64,000 bases of DNA from Cyclobacteriaceae bacterium (GTDB lineage Bacteria > Bacteroidota > Bacteroidia > Cytophagales > Cyclobacteriaceae), in the NCBI GenBank assembly GCA_016786495.1, contig JAEUUJ010000076.1, positions 1 to 64,000 on the forward strand, given 5' to 3'. Position 1 is the stretch's first letter. The number at the start of each line of letters is the position of its first letter. Of this stretch, positions 43,559-53,046 are shown in pieces. The translations under genes were made by a program, and so were the position numbers. The notes below the pieces were generated by a model that saw only the letters and a program-made list of their open reading frames with translations, had not been told where the DNA came from and did not search any database.

Positions 43559-44323
43559 TTGGATAATAATAAATTGATCGTCCGGCTGGCAACACCAGCC
43601 GACAAACACTATGCTGACACCATCACTACCGAGATGGAAGAATCAGCGAAAGCGCGCGGAACCGGCATCGCCAAGCGCTCACCAGCCTACATCGAACAAA
43701 AAATGGAGGAAGGAAAGGCTGTTATTGCCACCACCCAGGAAGGCACATGGGTTGGGTTTTGCTACATCGAGGCGTGGGAGCACGACAAGTATGTGGCTAA
43801 CTCAGGCCTCATCGTGTCGCCTCAATTCCGCAAAACAGGAGTGGCTACGGAAATTAAACGCAAAATCTTCTCGCTGTCGCGTGAAAAATATCCGCATGCA
43901 AAAATATTCGGACTCACCACCGGTTTGGCCGTGATGAAGATCAACTCCGACCTCGGGTACGAGCCGGTGACGTATTCCGAACTTACCACCGATGAAGAGT
44001 TCTGGAAGGGCTGCCGCAGTTGTGTGAACTACGAAATCCTGATGAGCAAAGACCGTAAGAACTGCATGTGTACAGCGATGCTGTTCGATCCGGTGGAGGT
44101 TGCGGAAAAGCAAAAGCAACTGGCACAGACGGTGGTTACACCCGAGGGCAAGCTTGAGCAGCAAACCGAAAGGCGCCAGTTCAAGGGCAATCTCAAGTTG
44201 TTCGAACGCTGGGTACGCTTCAAGCAGTTTGTATTGCTGCGCTCCTTCCGTAAAAAGGAGGGTGGTTCAGACGGTCCTTCCGAATCACGGAAGTCGCTTT
44301 TAAGCATGTTATTTTTCTGGTAA
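43559..44323 (+). CDS. GNAT N-acyltransferase, probable N-acylglutamate synthase of the arginine operon
   Basis: The 254-aa protein starts at TTG (MDNNKLIVRLATPADKHYAD). The GNAT core is clear: GLIVSPQFRKTGVATEIKRK is the acyl-CoA binding motif A, and FGLTTGLAVMKINSDLGYEP motif B. The C-terminal part has a cysteine cluster (CRSCVNYEILMSKDRKNCMC). As first gene of the arginine operon, which lacks argA and argJ, it is the likely source of N-acetyl- or N-succinyl-glutamate, the first intermediate. Whether it uses acetyl-CoA or succinyl-CoA cannot be told. It is 10 bp upstream of argG. Confidence 0.8.
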   Translation: MDNNKLIVRLATPADKHYADTITTEMEESAKARGTGIAKRSPAYIEQKMEEGKAVIATTQEGTWVGFCYIEAWEHDKYVANSGLIVSPQFRKTGVATEIKRKIFSLSREKYPHAKIFGLTTGLAVMKINSDLGYEPVTYSELTTDEEFWKGCRSCVNYEILMSKDRKNCMCTAMLFDPVEVAEKQKQLAQTVVTPEGKLEQQTERRQFKGNLKLFERWVRFKQFVLLRSFRKKEGGSDGPSESRKSLLSMLFFW

Positions 44324-44333
44324 TCTATAATTA

Positions 44334-45536
44334 ATGAAGAAGAAAGTTGTTTTGGCCTTTAGCGGGGGATTGGACACCTCTTACTGTGTTAAGTACCTCA
44401 GCGAAGAAAAGGGCTATGAAGTTCATACCATCACCATCAACACGGGTGGCTTCGATGCAGCCGAAGTGAAGGCGATCGAAGAGCGCGCGAAAAACCTGGG
44501 CGTGGCTTCGCACATCACGGTTGATGAAACGAAGAATTACTACGACACCGTGATCCGTTTTTTGATCTACGGAAACGTATTGAAGAATAACACCTATCCG
44601 TTAAGCGTAAGTGCCGAACGGATGTCGCAGGCGTTGGCTACCGCAAACTATGCGAAAAAGCTCAAGGCTGATGCAGTAGCGCACGGAAGCACCGGTGCCG
44701 GTAACGACCAGGTTCGGTTCGACATGATATTGAACATTCTCGTTCCGGGAATCGAGATCATAACGCCCATCCGCGACATGAAGCTGTCACGCGAACAGGA
44801 GATTGAGTACCTCAAATCGAAAGGGGTTGTATATGATTTCAGGAAGGCGATGTACTCTGTTAATAAAGGAATCTGGGGAACATCAGTAGGAGGTAAGGAA
44901 ACCCTGAAGTCGCTGGGAACGCTGCCGGAAGAAGCGTGGCCTACGCAGGTTACAAAAACCGGGAGCGAAACCGTAAAGCTCTCTTTCGACAAAGGCGAAC
45001 TGAAAAAAGTAAATGATAAGGCTTTTAACCACCCGACTGAAGCAATTCAGTATTTACAGGCTATCGCAGGTGGGTATGGCGTTGGCCGCGACATTCACGT
45101 GGGCGACACCATTATCGGTATCAAGGGCCGCGTGGGATTTGAAGCCGCTGCACCGGTGGTAATCATCAAAGCACATCACGCACTTGAAAAGCACGTGCTT
45201 ACGAAGTGGCAGTTGAGCTGGAAAGATCAGCTGGCGCAGTTTTACGGCAACTGGCTGCACGAGGGCCAATACCTGGATCCGGTGATGCGGGACATTGAAG
45301 CATATCTTTCAAACTCGCAGCAGCAGGTAACGGGCGATGTTACCGTTGAACTCCATCCATACCGCTTCCACGTGGTGGGTATCGAATCGAAGTATGATCT
45401 GATGTCATCGAAGTTCGGCAAGTATGGCGAAGAGAATCTCGGCTGGTCGGGCAACGATGTGAAAGGTTTTACAAAAATCTTTGGCAACCAGACTGCGATC
45501 TTCCATCAGGTAAAAACAGACGCAGATGGCAACTAA
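44334..45536 (+). CDS. argG: Argininosuccinate synthase
   Basis: The 400-aa protein has the ATP-pyrophosphatase motif AFSGGLDTSYCVKYL (8-22), DAVAHGSTGAGNDQVRFDM and the typical C-terminal portion (NVTVELHPYRFHVVGIESKYDL-like TVELHPYRFHVVG). It condenses citrulline and aspartate with ATP to argininosuccinate. Its end overlaps argC by 11 bp, so the two are translationally coupled. The short 400-aa form fits the family. Confidence 0.97.
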   Translation: MKKKVVLAFSGGLDTSYCVKYLSEEKGYEVHTITINTGGFDAAEVKAIEERAKNLGVASHITVDETKNYYDTVIRFLIYGNVLKNNTYPLSVSAERMSQALATANYAKKLKADAVAHGSTGAGNDQVRFDMILNILVPGIEIITPIRDMKLSREQEIEYLKSKGVVYDFRKAMYSVNKGIWGTSVGGKETLKSLGTLPEEAWPTQVTKTGSETVKLSFDKGELKKVNDKAFNHPTEAIQYLQAIAGGYGVGRDIHVGDTIIGIKGRVGFEAAAPVVIIKAHHALEKHVLTKWQLSWKDQLAQFYGNWLHEGQYLDPVMRDIEAYLSNSQQQVTGDVTVELHPYRFHVVGIESKYDLMSSKFGKYGEENLGWSGNDVKGFTKIFGNQTAIFHQVKTDADGN

Positions 45537-46500
45537 CATAACGGTCGGGATCGTTGGGGGAGCGGGATACACCGGAGGTGAAGCAATTCGCCTGCTCATC
45601 AATCATCCGAACGTTGACCTGAAATTCGTTCACAGTCGCAGCAATGCAGGTAATTTACTGTCGGATGTTCATGCTGACCTGACGGGAGATACCGAACTGA
45701 AATTCACGGACGCGTTACAGTATGCTGACGTAGTGTTCCTTTGCCTTGGGCATGGTGAAAGCAAAAAGTTTTTGCAGGAGAATATTCTGGATGACTCCGT
45801 AAAGGTTATTGACCTCAGTCAGGATTTTCGTCTGGGCGACTCGGCAGGCAACCGGAAGTTCGTGTACGGCTTGCCGGAATTGAATAAAGATTCAATAAAA
45901 AAAGCATCGAACATTGCCAACCCCGGCTGTTTTGCAACGGCAATTGAACTTGGATTGCTTCCCCTGGCCAAGCTTGGGTTGTTGAAAGAGGTTTACACCA
46001 CGGGTATTACGGGCTCGACAGGCGCAGGTCAGAAACTACAGGATACCACACACTTTACCTGGCGCGCGAACAACATTTCGGCCTATAAAACACTCACGCA
46101 TCAACATCTGAAAGAGATCACGCAATCGGTAAGACAATTGCAGCCTGCGTTTTCCGGTGCGATTAACTTTGTTCCGTGGCGCGGAGACTTTACGCGCGGG
46201 ATTTTTGTGAGCTCTGTGATCACGACCGACAAAAGTCTTGATGAACTTGGTTCGATCTATCGGGATTTTTACAACGGTCATCCGTTTACCGTTGTTTCCG
46301 GCCAGACGCTTGATCTGAAACAGGTTGTGAATACCAATAAGTGTGCAATCAACCTCGAGAAAGAAGGCGACAAACTTGTGGTGCATTCCGCCATCGATAA
46401 TCTTTTAAAAGGCGCGAGCGGACAGGCCGTGCAGAACATGAACATCATGTTTGGCCTGGAGGAAACTGCAGGGCTCAAGCTTAAGTCTGGTGTATTTTAA
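45526..46500 (+). CDS. argC: N-acyl-gamma-glutamyl-phosphate reductase
   Basis: The 324-aa protein starts GIVGGAGYTGGEAIRLLINH (NADP-binding, ~7-26) and has the active-site cysteine in NIANPGCFATAIELGLLP (~125-142). TGITGSTGAGQKLQDTTHFT is the substrate loop. It reduces N-acyl-glutamyl phosphate to the semialdehyde. It overlaps argG by 11 bp and is followed 9 bp later by proC. Confidence 0.96.
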   Translation: MATNITVGIVGGAGYTGGEAIRLLINHPNVDLKFVHSRSNAGNLLSDVHADLTGDTELKFTDALQYADVVFLCLGHGESKKFLQENILDDSVKVIDLSQDFRLGDSAGNRKFVYGLPELNKDSIKKASNIANPGCFATAIELGLLPLAKLGLLKEVYTTGITGSTGAGQKLQDTTHFTWRANNISAYKTLTHQHLKEITQSVRQLQPAFSGAINFVPWRGDFTRGIFVSSVITTDKSLDELGSIYRDFYNGHPFTVVSGQTLDLKQVVNTNKCAINLEKEGDKLVVHSAIDNLLKGASGQAVQNMNIMFGLEETAGLKLKSGVF

Positions 46501-46509
46501 TAATCCTTT

Positions 46510-47316
46510 ATGGCAACAAAAAAAATAGCCATTCTGGGTGGCGGTAATTTAGGAGTGGCAATTGCGAAAGGAATCGTAAACTCCGGTCAGGCACAAGCGT
46601 CAGACATCATTATCACGCGCAGAAACCTCTCTAAGATTGCTTCACTGAAGCGCGAAAAGTTTGTCTTGACTTCCGATAATGTCGCGGCTGTTAACGCATC
46701 GGCTGTGGTGATGCTGTGCGTACAACCGAAGCAGCTTGCAGGCTTGCTGGAAGAAGTTTCTGCCGCGTTGAGCGAAAAGAAACATATTCTTGTTTCCACT
46801 ATTACAGGGATTACCACGGAGGAAATATCCGGACACCTGAATAAACAAGTTCCGATTGTGCGGGCAATGCCGAACACGGCCATTGCGATTGGCGCTTCCA
46901 TGACATGCATCTGCTCAAAAGACACGTCTGACAAGCAACTGCGTGAAATCGAAAATCTTTTCAAGTCGCTCGGACAAACCTTGATTATTGAAGAACACCT
47001 CATGAAGGCTGCTACCGTGCTGGCGGCAAGCGGCATCGCTTTTTTCATGCGCTACCTCCGGGCAGCAACGCAGGGTGGAATCCAACTGGGCTTTGATGCG
47101 GAAGAGTCGCAGATGATTGCTGCGCAAACGGCAAAAGGGGCAGCTCTGTTGTTGGCCGCCAATCACTCCCATCCCGAACTCGAGATCGACAAGGTTACCA
47201 CTCCGCAAGGGTGTACCATTGCCGGACTGAATGAGATGGAACATCAGGGGCTGAGCTCCGCACTTATTAAAGGCATCGTTGCCTCATTTGAAAAGATTAA
47301 CAGCATTAAAAAGTAG
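46510..47316 (+). CDS. proC: Pyrroline-5-carboxylate reductase
   Basis: The 268-aa protein shows the NADP-binding IAILGGGNLGVAIAKGIVNS (5-24), VRAMPNTAIAIGASMTCICS and the C-terminal QTAKGAALLLAANHSHPELE with TPQGCTIAGLNEMEHQGL, typical of ProC. It makes proline from pyrroline-5-carboxylate. Being in the arginine operon is unusual and ties proline formation to arginine synthesis, probably via glutamate semialdehyde. It is between argC and argD, with ~9-bp gaps. Confidence 0.94.
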   Translation: MATKKIAILGGGNLGVAIAKGIVNSGQAQASDIIITRRNLSKIASLKREKFVLTSDNVAAVNASAVVMLCVQPKQLAGLLEEVSAALSEKKHILVSTITGITTEEISGHLNKQVPIVRAMPNTAIAIGASMTCICSKDTSDKQLREIENLFKSLGQTLIIEEHLMKAATVLAASGIAFFMRYLRAATQGGIQLGFDAEESQMIAAQTAKGAALLLAANHSHPELEIDKVTTPQGCTIAGLNEMEHQGLSSALIKGIVASFEKINSIKK

Positions 47317-47325
47317 GTTAGGGAA

Positions 47326-48447
47326 ATGAAGTTATTTGACGTTTATCCTTTGTTCGACATCACACCCGTAAAAGCCGAAGGCTCATGGTTGTGGGACGAC
47401 AAGGGGGAAAAGTATCTCGATTTATATGGAGGCCATGCGGTGATTTCGATTGGTCATTCGCATCCACACTATGTCAAAACGCTGGGCGACCAGTTGAGTA
47501 AGATTTCATTTTATTCCAACAGTGTTCAGAATCCGCAGCAGCAACAACTTGCCGAACGGCTCGGTAAAATTTCCGGTTACCCGGATTATCAATTGTTCTT
47601 ATGTAACTCAGGGGCGGAAGCCAATGAGAATGCGCTCAAACTTGCTTCGTTTGTTACAGGCCGGAAAAAGATCATAGCATTTAAGAATGCATTTCATGGC
47701 CGCACTTCGGGTGCTGTTGCAGCGACTGATAATCCGAAGATTGTTGCACCGTTCAATGCCGGGCACGATATCGTGTTTGTTCCGCTGAACGATGAAACTG
47801 CGCTCACCGCAGCACTGGATAAAGAAGTGGCGGCTGTTATTATTGAAGGCATTCAGGGTGTTGGCGGAATTCAATTGCCGGATGATTCTTTTCTCACCTT
47901 CCTGAAAAAGAAATGTGATGAGAATGGTTCGCTTTTAATTCTGGATGAAATTCAATCCGGGTACGGACGAAGTGGAAAATTTTTCTCACATCAGTTCTCG
48001 GGTGTGAAGCCGCAGATTATTACAACAGCCAAAGGAATGGGCAACGGGTTCCCGGTAGGGGGTGTACTGATTCATCCCGATATTAAACCGTGGAGCGGAA
48101 TGCTTGGAACAACCTTTGGGGGAAATTACTTATCGAGTGTGGCGAGCCTTGCCGTGCTCGATGTACTGGAGAAAGAAAATCTGATGGACAACGCAGCTAA
48201 ACTGGGCGACTATGTGATGGGTGAGCTCAGGAAGATGCCGGTGTTGAACCGTGTTCGCGGCCGTGGCCTGATGATCGGCTTTGATTTGCCCGAAGATCGT
48301 AAGTCGGTGCGGTTGGATTTATTGAAGAAACATAAAATCTTCACAGGCGAAGCCAAGCCGAATGTGATCCGTCTGCTGCCCTCCCTTGCTGTAACGAAGG
48401 CTGAACTGGATATTTTTCTTACCGCATTGAAACAGGAATTACAATGA
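47326..48447 (+). CDS. argD: N-acylornithine aminotransferase (ArgD-type)
   Basis: The 373-aa class III aminotransferase has GGHAVISIGHSHPHYVKTL, the PLP-phosphate region NSGAEANENALKLA, IEGIQGVGGI, LLILDEIQSGYGRSG (PLP aspartate) and the Schiff-base lysine in TTAKGMGNGFPVGG. It transaminates N-acyl-glutamate semialdehyde to N-acyl-ornithine. It is somewhat shorter than E. coli ArgD (~406 aa). Its stop overlaps the next gene by 4 bp. Confidence 0.94.
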   Translation: MKLFDVYPLFDITPVKAEGSWLWDDKGEKYLDLYGGHAVISIGHSHPHYVKTLGDQLSKISFYSNSVQNPQQQQLAERLGKISGYPDYQLFLCNSGAEANENALKLASFVTGRKKIIAFKNAFHGRTSGAVAATDNPKIVAPFNAGHDIVFVPLNDETALTAALDKEVAAVIIEGIQGVGGIQLPDDSFLTFLKKKCDENGSLLILDEIQSGYGRSGKFFSHQFSGVKPQIITTAKGMGNGFPVGGVLIHPDIKPWSGMLGTTFGGNYLSSVASLAVLDVLEKENLMDNAAKLGDYVMGELRKMPVLNRVRGRGLMIGFDLPEDRKSVRLDLLKKHKIFTGEAKPNVIRLLPSLAVTKAELDIFLTALKQELQ

Positions 48448-49394
48448 AGAATTTCTTATCTGTAGACGATATTTCGAATATCAACGAGCTGGTGCAGAAG
48501 GCGCTTGCGTTTAAAACCGATCCGCTGAGCGACAAAGGACAGGGCAGCGGCAAGCGCATCGGGTTGTTGTTTTTAAATCCGAGCATGCGCACACGCCTCA
48601 GTACCCAAATCGCGGCATCCAATCTCGGGATGGAAAGCATTGTGTTCAATGTAGGCCAGGATGGCTGGTCGCTGGAGTTTGACGATGAGGCGATCATGAG
48701 CGGTACCACCGTAGAACACGTGAAAGAAGCTGCGCCTATTCTCGGGAAGTACTTTGATGTGCTGGGGGTGAGAACATTTCCTGGATTAAAAGACCGGGAG
48801 GCTGATTACAGCGAGTTTTTTATCAAACAATTCGTGAAGTATTCCGGCATCCCGATCATAAGCCTTGAGAGTGCAACACTTCATCCGCTTCAAAGTCTGA
48901 CGGACATTATCACAATCACAGAAACCTTTCAGGAAAAGCGCAGGCCGAAAATTGTGTTAACCTGGGCTCCGCACGTAAAAGCACTTCCGCAATGTGTGGC
49001 CAACAGTTTTGCGCAGTGGGTAAATGCATGGGGCGAGGCTGATTTTGTGATCACGCATCCGGAAGGATATGAGCTGGACAAGAAATTTACCGGTAATGCA
49101 GCGATTTCGTACGATCAGGACTATGCGTTGAAAGAAGCTGATTTCGTGTATGTGAAAAACTGGAGTTCGTATACAAATTATGGTACGGTACTTAGTACGG
49201 ATACGCGTTGGATGCTGAACAACGAAAAACTGGCAACTACGAATAATGCGAAAGTAATGCACTGTTTACCGGTGCGGAGAAATGTGGAGTTGAGTGGTGA
49301 GATTCTGGACGGTGCGAATAGTATTGTTACACAACAGGCGGGCAATCGCGTTTGGGCTGCGCAGGCTGTGTTATCAGAGATACTGAACGGATAA
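48444..49394 (+). CDS. argF': N-acyl-L-ornithine carbamoyltransferase (acetyl- or succinyl-type)
   Basis: The 316-aa protein has the carbamoyl-phosphate-binding FLNPSMRTRLST (~43-54), in which canonical ornithine transcarbamylases have STRT, HPLQSLTDIITITE and HCLPVRRNVELSGEIL. It belongs to the transcarbamylases that act on N-acetyl- or N-succinyl-ornithine, as in Bacteroides. At the specificity position, Pro in the succinyl enzyme and Glu in the acetyl enzyme (numbering from memory), this protein has V90 in SGTTVEHVKEA, so its acyl preference is unclear. It overlaps argD by 4 bp. Confidence 0.9.
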   Translation: MKNFLSVDDISNINELVQKALAFKTDPLSDKGQGSGKRIGLLFLNPSMRTRLSTQIAASNLGMESIVFNVGQDGWSLEFDDEAIMSGTTVEHVKEAAPILGKYFDVLGVRTFPGLKDREADYSEFFIKQFVKYSGIPIISLESATLHPLQSLTDIITITETFQEKRRPKIVLTWAPHVKALPQCVANSFAQWVNAWGEADFVITHPEGYELDKKFTGNAAISYDQDYALKEADFVYVKNWSSYTNYGTVLSTDTRWMLNNEKLATTNNAKVMHCLPVRRNVELSGEILDGANSIVTQQAGNRVWAAQAVLSEILNG

Positions 49395-49398
49395 GTGT

Positions 49399-50187
49399 AT
49401 GAATAAACTGTTCATCATCAAGATCGGAGGCAATGTACTGGATGACCCGCGTCAGCTGGATCTGTTTCTGAAAGACTTTGCGTCTATCAAGGAGCCGCGT
49501 ATTCTGATTCATGGCGGAGGAAAGATCGCCACCAAGATTGGCAATCAGCTTGGCATTGAGTCGAACTATATCAACGGCCGCAGAATAACCGATGCGGAAA
49601 CGCTTGACCTCGTGACCATGGTGTATGGAGGTTTGGTGAACAAGCAGTTGGTGGCTACGCTTCAACACCTGGGATGCAATGCGATCGGGGTGACGGGTGC
49701 AGATGCGAACCTCATTACTGCAACGAAGCGCCCGGTGAAAGACATTGATTACGGATTTGTAGGCGATATCAAACCCTCCGGTGTCAATACCGCACTTCTG
49801 TATGAGTTGCTGAAGCAAAATACGGTTCCGGTTTTTGCACCGCTCACCCATGCGAACGGAAGCATGCTGAATACAAATGCCGATACGATTGCCTCGGTTT
49901 TGGCGGTTGCGCTCAGCAAACATTTTGACGTGCGCCTGATTTTCTGCTTTGAAAAGAAGGGTGTTCTTCGCAATGTGAACGATAATCAGTCGGTAATCAC
50001 ACACCTGCCAAAAAAATTATACGATGAATACGTTGAACAGGGTATCTTCGCAGATGGTATTTTGCCAAAACTGGAAAATGCCTACGCAGCGATTGAGGCG
50101 GGAGTGAAGGAAGTACTCATTGGCGAGTCTACCGATCTCATCAAAAATACCGGTCAGGAAACCGATGGAACGCTGATCACGAAATAA
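49399..50187 (+). CDS. argB: N-acylglutamate kinase
   Basis: The 262-aa protein has the amino-acid-kinase motifs FIIKIGGNVLDD (~4-15), ILIHGGGKIATKIGNQLG (~35-52), MVYGGLVNKQLVATLQ and GADANLITATKRP, with the C-terminal GGIFADGILPKLENAYAAIE region. It phosphorylates N-acetyl- or N-succinyl-glutamate. I saw no N-terminal arginine-sensing extension, so feedback inhibition by arginine at this enzyme is uncertain. It starts 4 bp after argF'. Confidence 0.95.
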   Translation: MNKLFIIKIGGNVLDDPRQLDLFLKDFASIKEPRILIHGGGKIATKIGNQLGIESNYINGRRITDAETLDLVTMVYGGLVNKQLVATLQHLGCNAIGVTGADANLITATKRPVKDIDYGFVGDIKPSGVNTALLYELLKQNTVPVFAPLTHANGSMLNTNADTIASVLAVALSKHFDVRLIFCFEKKGVLRNVNDNQSVITHLPKKLYDEYVEQGIFADGILPKLENAYAAIEAGVKEVLIGESTDLIKNTGQETDGTLITK

Positions 50188-50190
50188 CCC

Positions 50191-51255
50191 ATGACGGACA
50201 CCATCAAGACACTTAAACAGGAAGCTATTGAGTTACTTCAACAGCTGATCAGCATTCCGTCATTCAGTCGCGAAGAAGATAAAACGGCCAGCCTCATTGC
50301 CGATTTTCTTTCTGCAAAAGGCATCCCGGTAAACCGGTCGGGCAACAACGTTTGGGCCGTTAACAAACACTTTGACAACAACAAACCTTCGCTGTTACTC
50401 AATTCCCATCACGACACCGTTAAGCCCAATCCCGGATACACCCGCGATCCATTCAACGCTCAGATCATTGACGGAAAATTGTATGGCCTCGGAAGCAACG
50501 ATGCAGGCGGGCCGCTGGTAGCGCTGCTGGCGGTATTTGTTTATTTCTATGACGTGCCCGGATTGCCGTACAACATCGTGATGGCGGCTACGGCCGAAGA
50601 GGAGGTATCCGGAACTGGCGGTATTGAAAGTATCTGGGCGAGTCTGCCCACAATCAATTGTGCGGTGGTGGGCGAGCCTACCTTGATGGACGTGGCGATT
50701 GCTGAAAAAGGTCTAATGGTGCTCGATTGTGTGGCGAAAGGGAAGGCAGGGCACGCTGCGCGTGAAGAAGGTGTGAATGCGATCTATCAGGCATTTGATG
50801 ATATTGACTGGTTCCGCACGTATGAGTTCCAAAAGATCTCGCAGACGCTGGGAAAAATTAAAATGTCGGTAACGGTGATTAATGCCGGGCAGGCTCACAA
50901 CCAGGTTCCGGCCGAGTGCAGGTTCACAGTAGATATTCGGGTGACCGATGCCTACACGCTTGAGGAGGTGCTGGAAGTAGTCAGGCGCAATGTGATTTGT
51001 GAAGTAACACCACGTTCGCTTCGGTTGCGTCCGTCAGGAATTGATAAAAAACATCCCCTGATGAACGCGGTTGGCCTGCTGAAAGTAAAACAATATGGTT
51101 CGCCGACAACGTCCGATCAGGCGCTTATTCCGGCTCCGTCTATCAAGATGGGACCGGGCGACTCAGCACGTTCGCACAGTGCGGATGAGTTTATTTATGT
51201 CGATGAAATCAGAAAAGGCATAGATTTGTACATTCAACTGATCCGAAATCTATAA
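50191..51255 (+). CDS. argE: M20-family deacylase, probable N-acyl-citrulline/ornithine deacylase (ArgE-like)
   Basis: The 354-aa metallopeptidase has LLLNSHHDTVKPNPGYTRDP (metal ligand histidine ~68 and substrate loop), GSNDAGGPLVALL, TAEEEVSGTGGIESIW (catalytic Glu pair), a dimerisation lid domain (~165-275) and GPGDSARSHSADEFIYVDE near the end. In this pathway carbamoylation precedes deacylation, so the natural substrate is expected to be N-acyl-citrulline. It starts 3 bp after argB and is followed 7 bp later by argH. Confidence 0.85.
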   Translation: MTDTIKTLKQEAIELLQQLISIPSFSREEDKTASLIADFLSAKGIPVNRSGNNVWAVNKHFDNNKPSLLLNSHHDTVKPNPGYTRDPFNAQIIDGKLYGLGSNDAGGPLVALLAVFVYFYDVPGLPYNIVMAATAEEEVSGTGGIESIWASLPTINCAVVGEPTLMDVAIAEKGLMVLDCVAKGKAGHAAREEGVNAIYQAFDDIDWFRTYEFQKISQTLGKIKMSVTVINAGQAHNQVPAECRFTVDIRVTDAYTLEEVLEVVRRNVICEVTPRSLRLRPSGIDKKHPLMNAVGLLKVKQYGSPTTSDQALIPAPSIKMGPGDSARSHSADEFIYVDEIRKGIDLYIQLIRNL

Positions 51256-51262
51256 ACCGACT

Positions 51263-52594
51263 ATGAAACTCTGGCAAAAGGATAAAGCTTCGCTGAAAGA
51301 AGTTGAACGATTTACGGTCGGCCAGGATCAGGTGATGGATATGTACCTCGCAAAGCTCGACGTGCTGGGATCGCTTGCGCATATCCGGATGCTGCAATCA
51401 ATCGGTTTGCTTACGGAAGGAGAATTGAAATCACTTTCAGCAGAACTGAAAGACATCTACGCGCGGATCGAATCGGGTGAATTTAAGGTTGAGTCTGGAG
51501 TAGAAGATATTCATTCCCAGGTTGAGCTTGAGCTGACGAAAAAACTTGGCGAAACGGGTAAGAAAATTCATAGTGGCCGTTCGCGAAACGATCAGGTATT
51601 GGTGGATATCAAATTGTATCTCCGCTATGAAATCGCTCAGGTTGTTGAAACCGTAAAACCTCTCTTTGCTCTTTTGCTTGAGCAAAGCGAAAAATACAAA
51701 GGTCAACTGCTTCCAGGCTACACGCATTTTCAACTCGCGATGCCCTCTTCGTTTGGATTGTGGTTTGGGGCGTACGCGGAGAGCCTGGTAGACGACCTCA
51801 TCACACTCGAAGCTGCTTACCGGGTGGTAAACAAAAACCCGTTGGGTTCTGCTGCGGGTTACGGTTCCTCGTTTCCGTTGAATCGTACCTTGACTACTAA
51901 TCTTTTGGGGTTTGATGATTTGAACTACAACGTAGTGTACGCGCAGATGGGCCGGGGCAAAACGGAGCGGATTGTTGCCAGCGCATTGTCCAACATTGCC
52001 GCAACGATTGGTAAACTGGCGATGGATGCTGTACTGTTCATGAATCAAAACTTCGGGTTTATCAGCTTCCCGGATGAGCTGACAACAGGCTCTAGCATCA
52101 TGCCGCATAAAAAAAACCCCGATGTATTTGAACTGATCAGGGCGCGAGCCAGTCAGTTGATGGCCTTACCGAACGACATTGCGCTGCTGACCAACAATCT
52201 GCCGTCAGGGTACCACCGCGACATGCAGTTGCTGAAAGAGAAGCTTTTTCCGGCCATCCAGGATTTGAAAGATTGTTTGAACATGATGCACCTCATGCTG
52301 GCTAATGTGAAGGTAAAGGAGAATATTCTGAGCGATGATCAGTATAAATTTCTGTTCAGCGTGGAGGAAGTGAACAAATTGGTTTTATCCGGGATGCCGT
52401 TCCGCGATGCTTATAAGAAAATCGGGATAGACATTGAGCAGGGTAATTACAATCCTCAGAAAGCAGTAAACCACACCCACGAAGGAAGTATCGGAAATCT
52501 GAACAACGATCAGCTAGAGCGAATGATGAATGATGCGATCAATAAGTTTGACTTCGGAAAGGTCGATGCCGCCATTCAACAATTGCTTAAGTAA
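51263..52594 (+). CDS. argH: Argininosuccinate lyase
   Basis: The 443-aa protein has SGRSRNDQVLVDIKLYL (~104-120), LPGYTHFQLAMPSS, NPLGSAAGYGSSFPLNR and the superfamily signature GSSIMPHKKNPDVFELIR (~280-297). It splits argininosuccinate into arginine and fumarate, the last step of the operon. The stop is immediately followed by the convergent DUF2721 gene. Confidence 0.97.
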   Translation: MKLWQKDKASLKEVERFTVGQDQVMDMYLAKLDVLGSLAHIRMLQSIGLLTEGELKSLSAELKDIYARIESGEFKVESGVEDIHSQVELELTKKLGETGKKIHSGRSRNDQVLVDIKLYLRYEIAQVVETVKPLFALLLEQSEKYKGQLLPGYTHFQLAMPSSFGLWFGAYAESLVDDLITLEAAYRVVNKNPLGSAAGYGSSFPLNRTLTTNLLGFDDLNYNVVYAQMGRGKTERIVASALSNIAATIGKLAMDAVLFMNQNFGFISFPDELTTGSSIMPHKKNPDVFELIRARASQLMALPNDIALLTNNLPSGYHRDMQLLKEKLFPAIQDLKDCLNMMHLMLANVKVKENILSDDQYKFLFSVEEVNKLVLSGMPFRDAYKKIGIDIEQGNYNPQKAVNHTHEGSIGNLNNDQLERMMNDAINKFDFGKVDAAIQQLLK

Positions 52595-53002
52595 TTAATC
52601 GCCCTCCATGTCTTTTAACTCAATCTCCAGCGCCCGGGTGCTGATGAAGATTTCGTTCAGCGACAGCACCAACGACCAGAGCAGAAATAACAGGCTTGCA
52701 CCAAAGGTCACGTATGCCCACGACTGCTGTTCGAGGTAGATGAACAGCATGCACAACACGCAAAAGAAAAAACTTGTAATACCGGATGCCTGCATGCGCT
52801 TGATGAGCAAGAGCCTGCGTTTCAGGTTTTTGATCTGTTCGCGGATAATGTCACGTTTCTCACCCACCTGCTTGTACTGACTGTTGAGGTTACGGATTAG
52901 CGTAGCGAGTCCGAGAAAACGGTTGGTATAGGCCAACATGAGCAGCGTGATGGCCGGGAACAGGAGGGCAGGGGTGTTGATTGAAATTTCGATGAGGTGC
53001 AT
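52595..53002 (-). CDS. DUF2721-domain membrane protein
   Basis: The 135-aa protein fits DUF2721: ISINTPALLFPAITLLMLAY (first helix), TNRFLGLATLIRNLNSQYKQ (the conserved RxxxLxxLIRxL segment), then two further helices (~65-82 and ~88-108). The function is unknown. It converges with argH, its 3' end meeting the argH stop. Confidence 0.88.
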   Translation of the reverse strand: MHLIEISINTPALLFPAITLLMLAYTNRFLGLATLIRNLNSQYKQVGEKRDIIREQIKNLKRRLLLIKRMQASGITSFFFCVLCMLFIYLEQQSWAYVTFGASLLFLLWSLVLSLNEIFISTRALEIELKDMEGD

Positions 53003-53046
53003 TTGAATACGAAAGGTATTGTTATTTTCGGGCCAAAATTACAACT

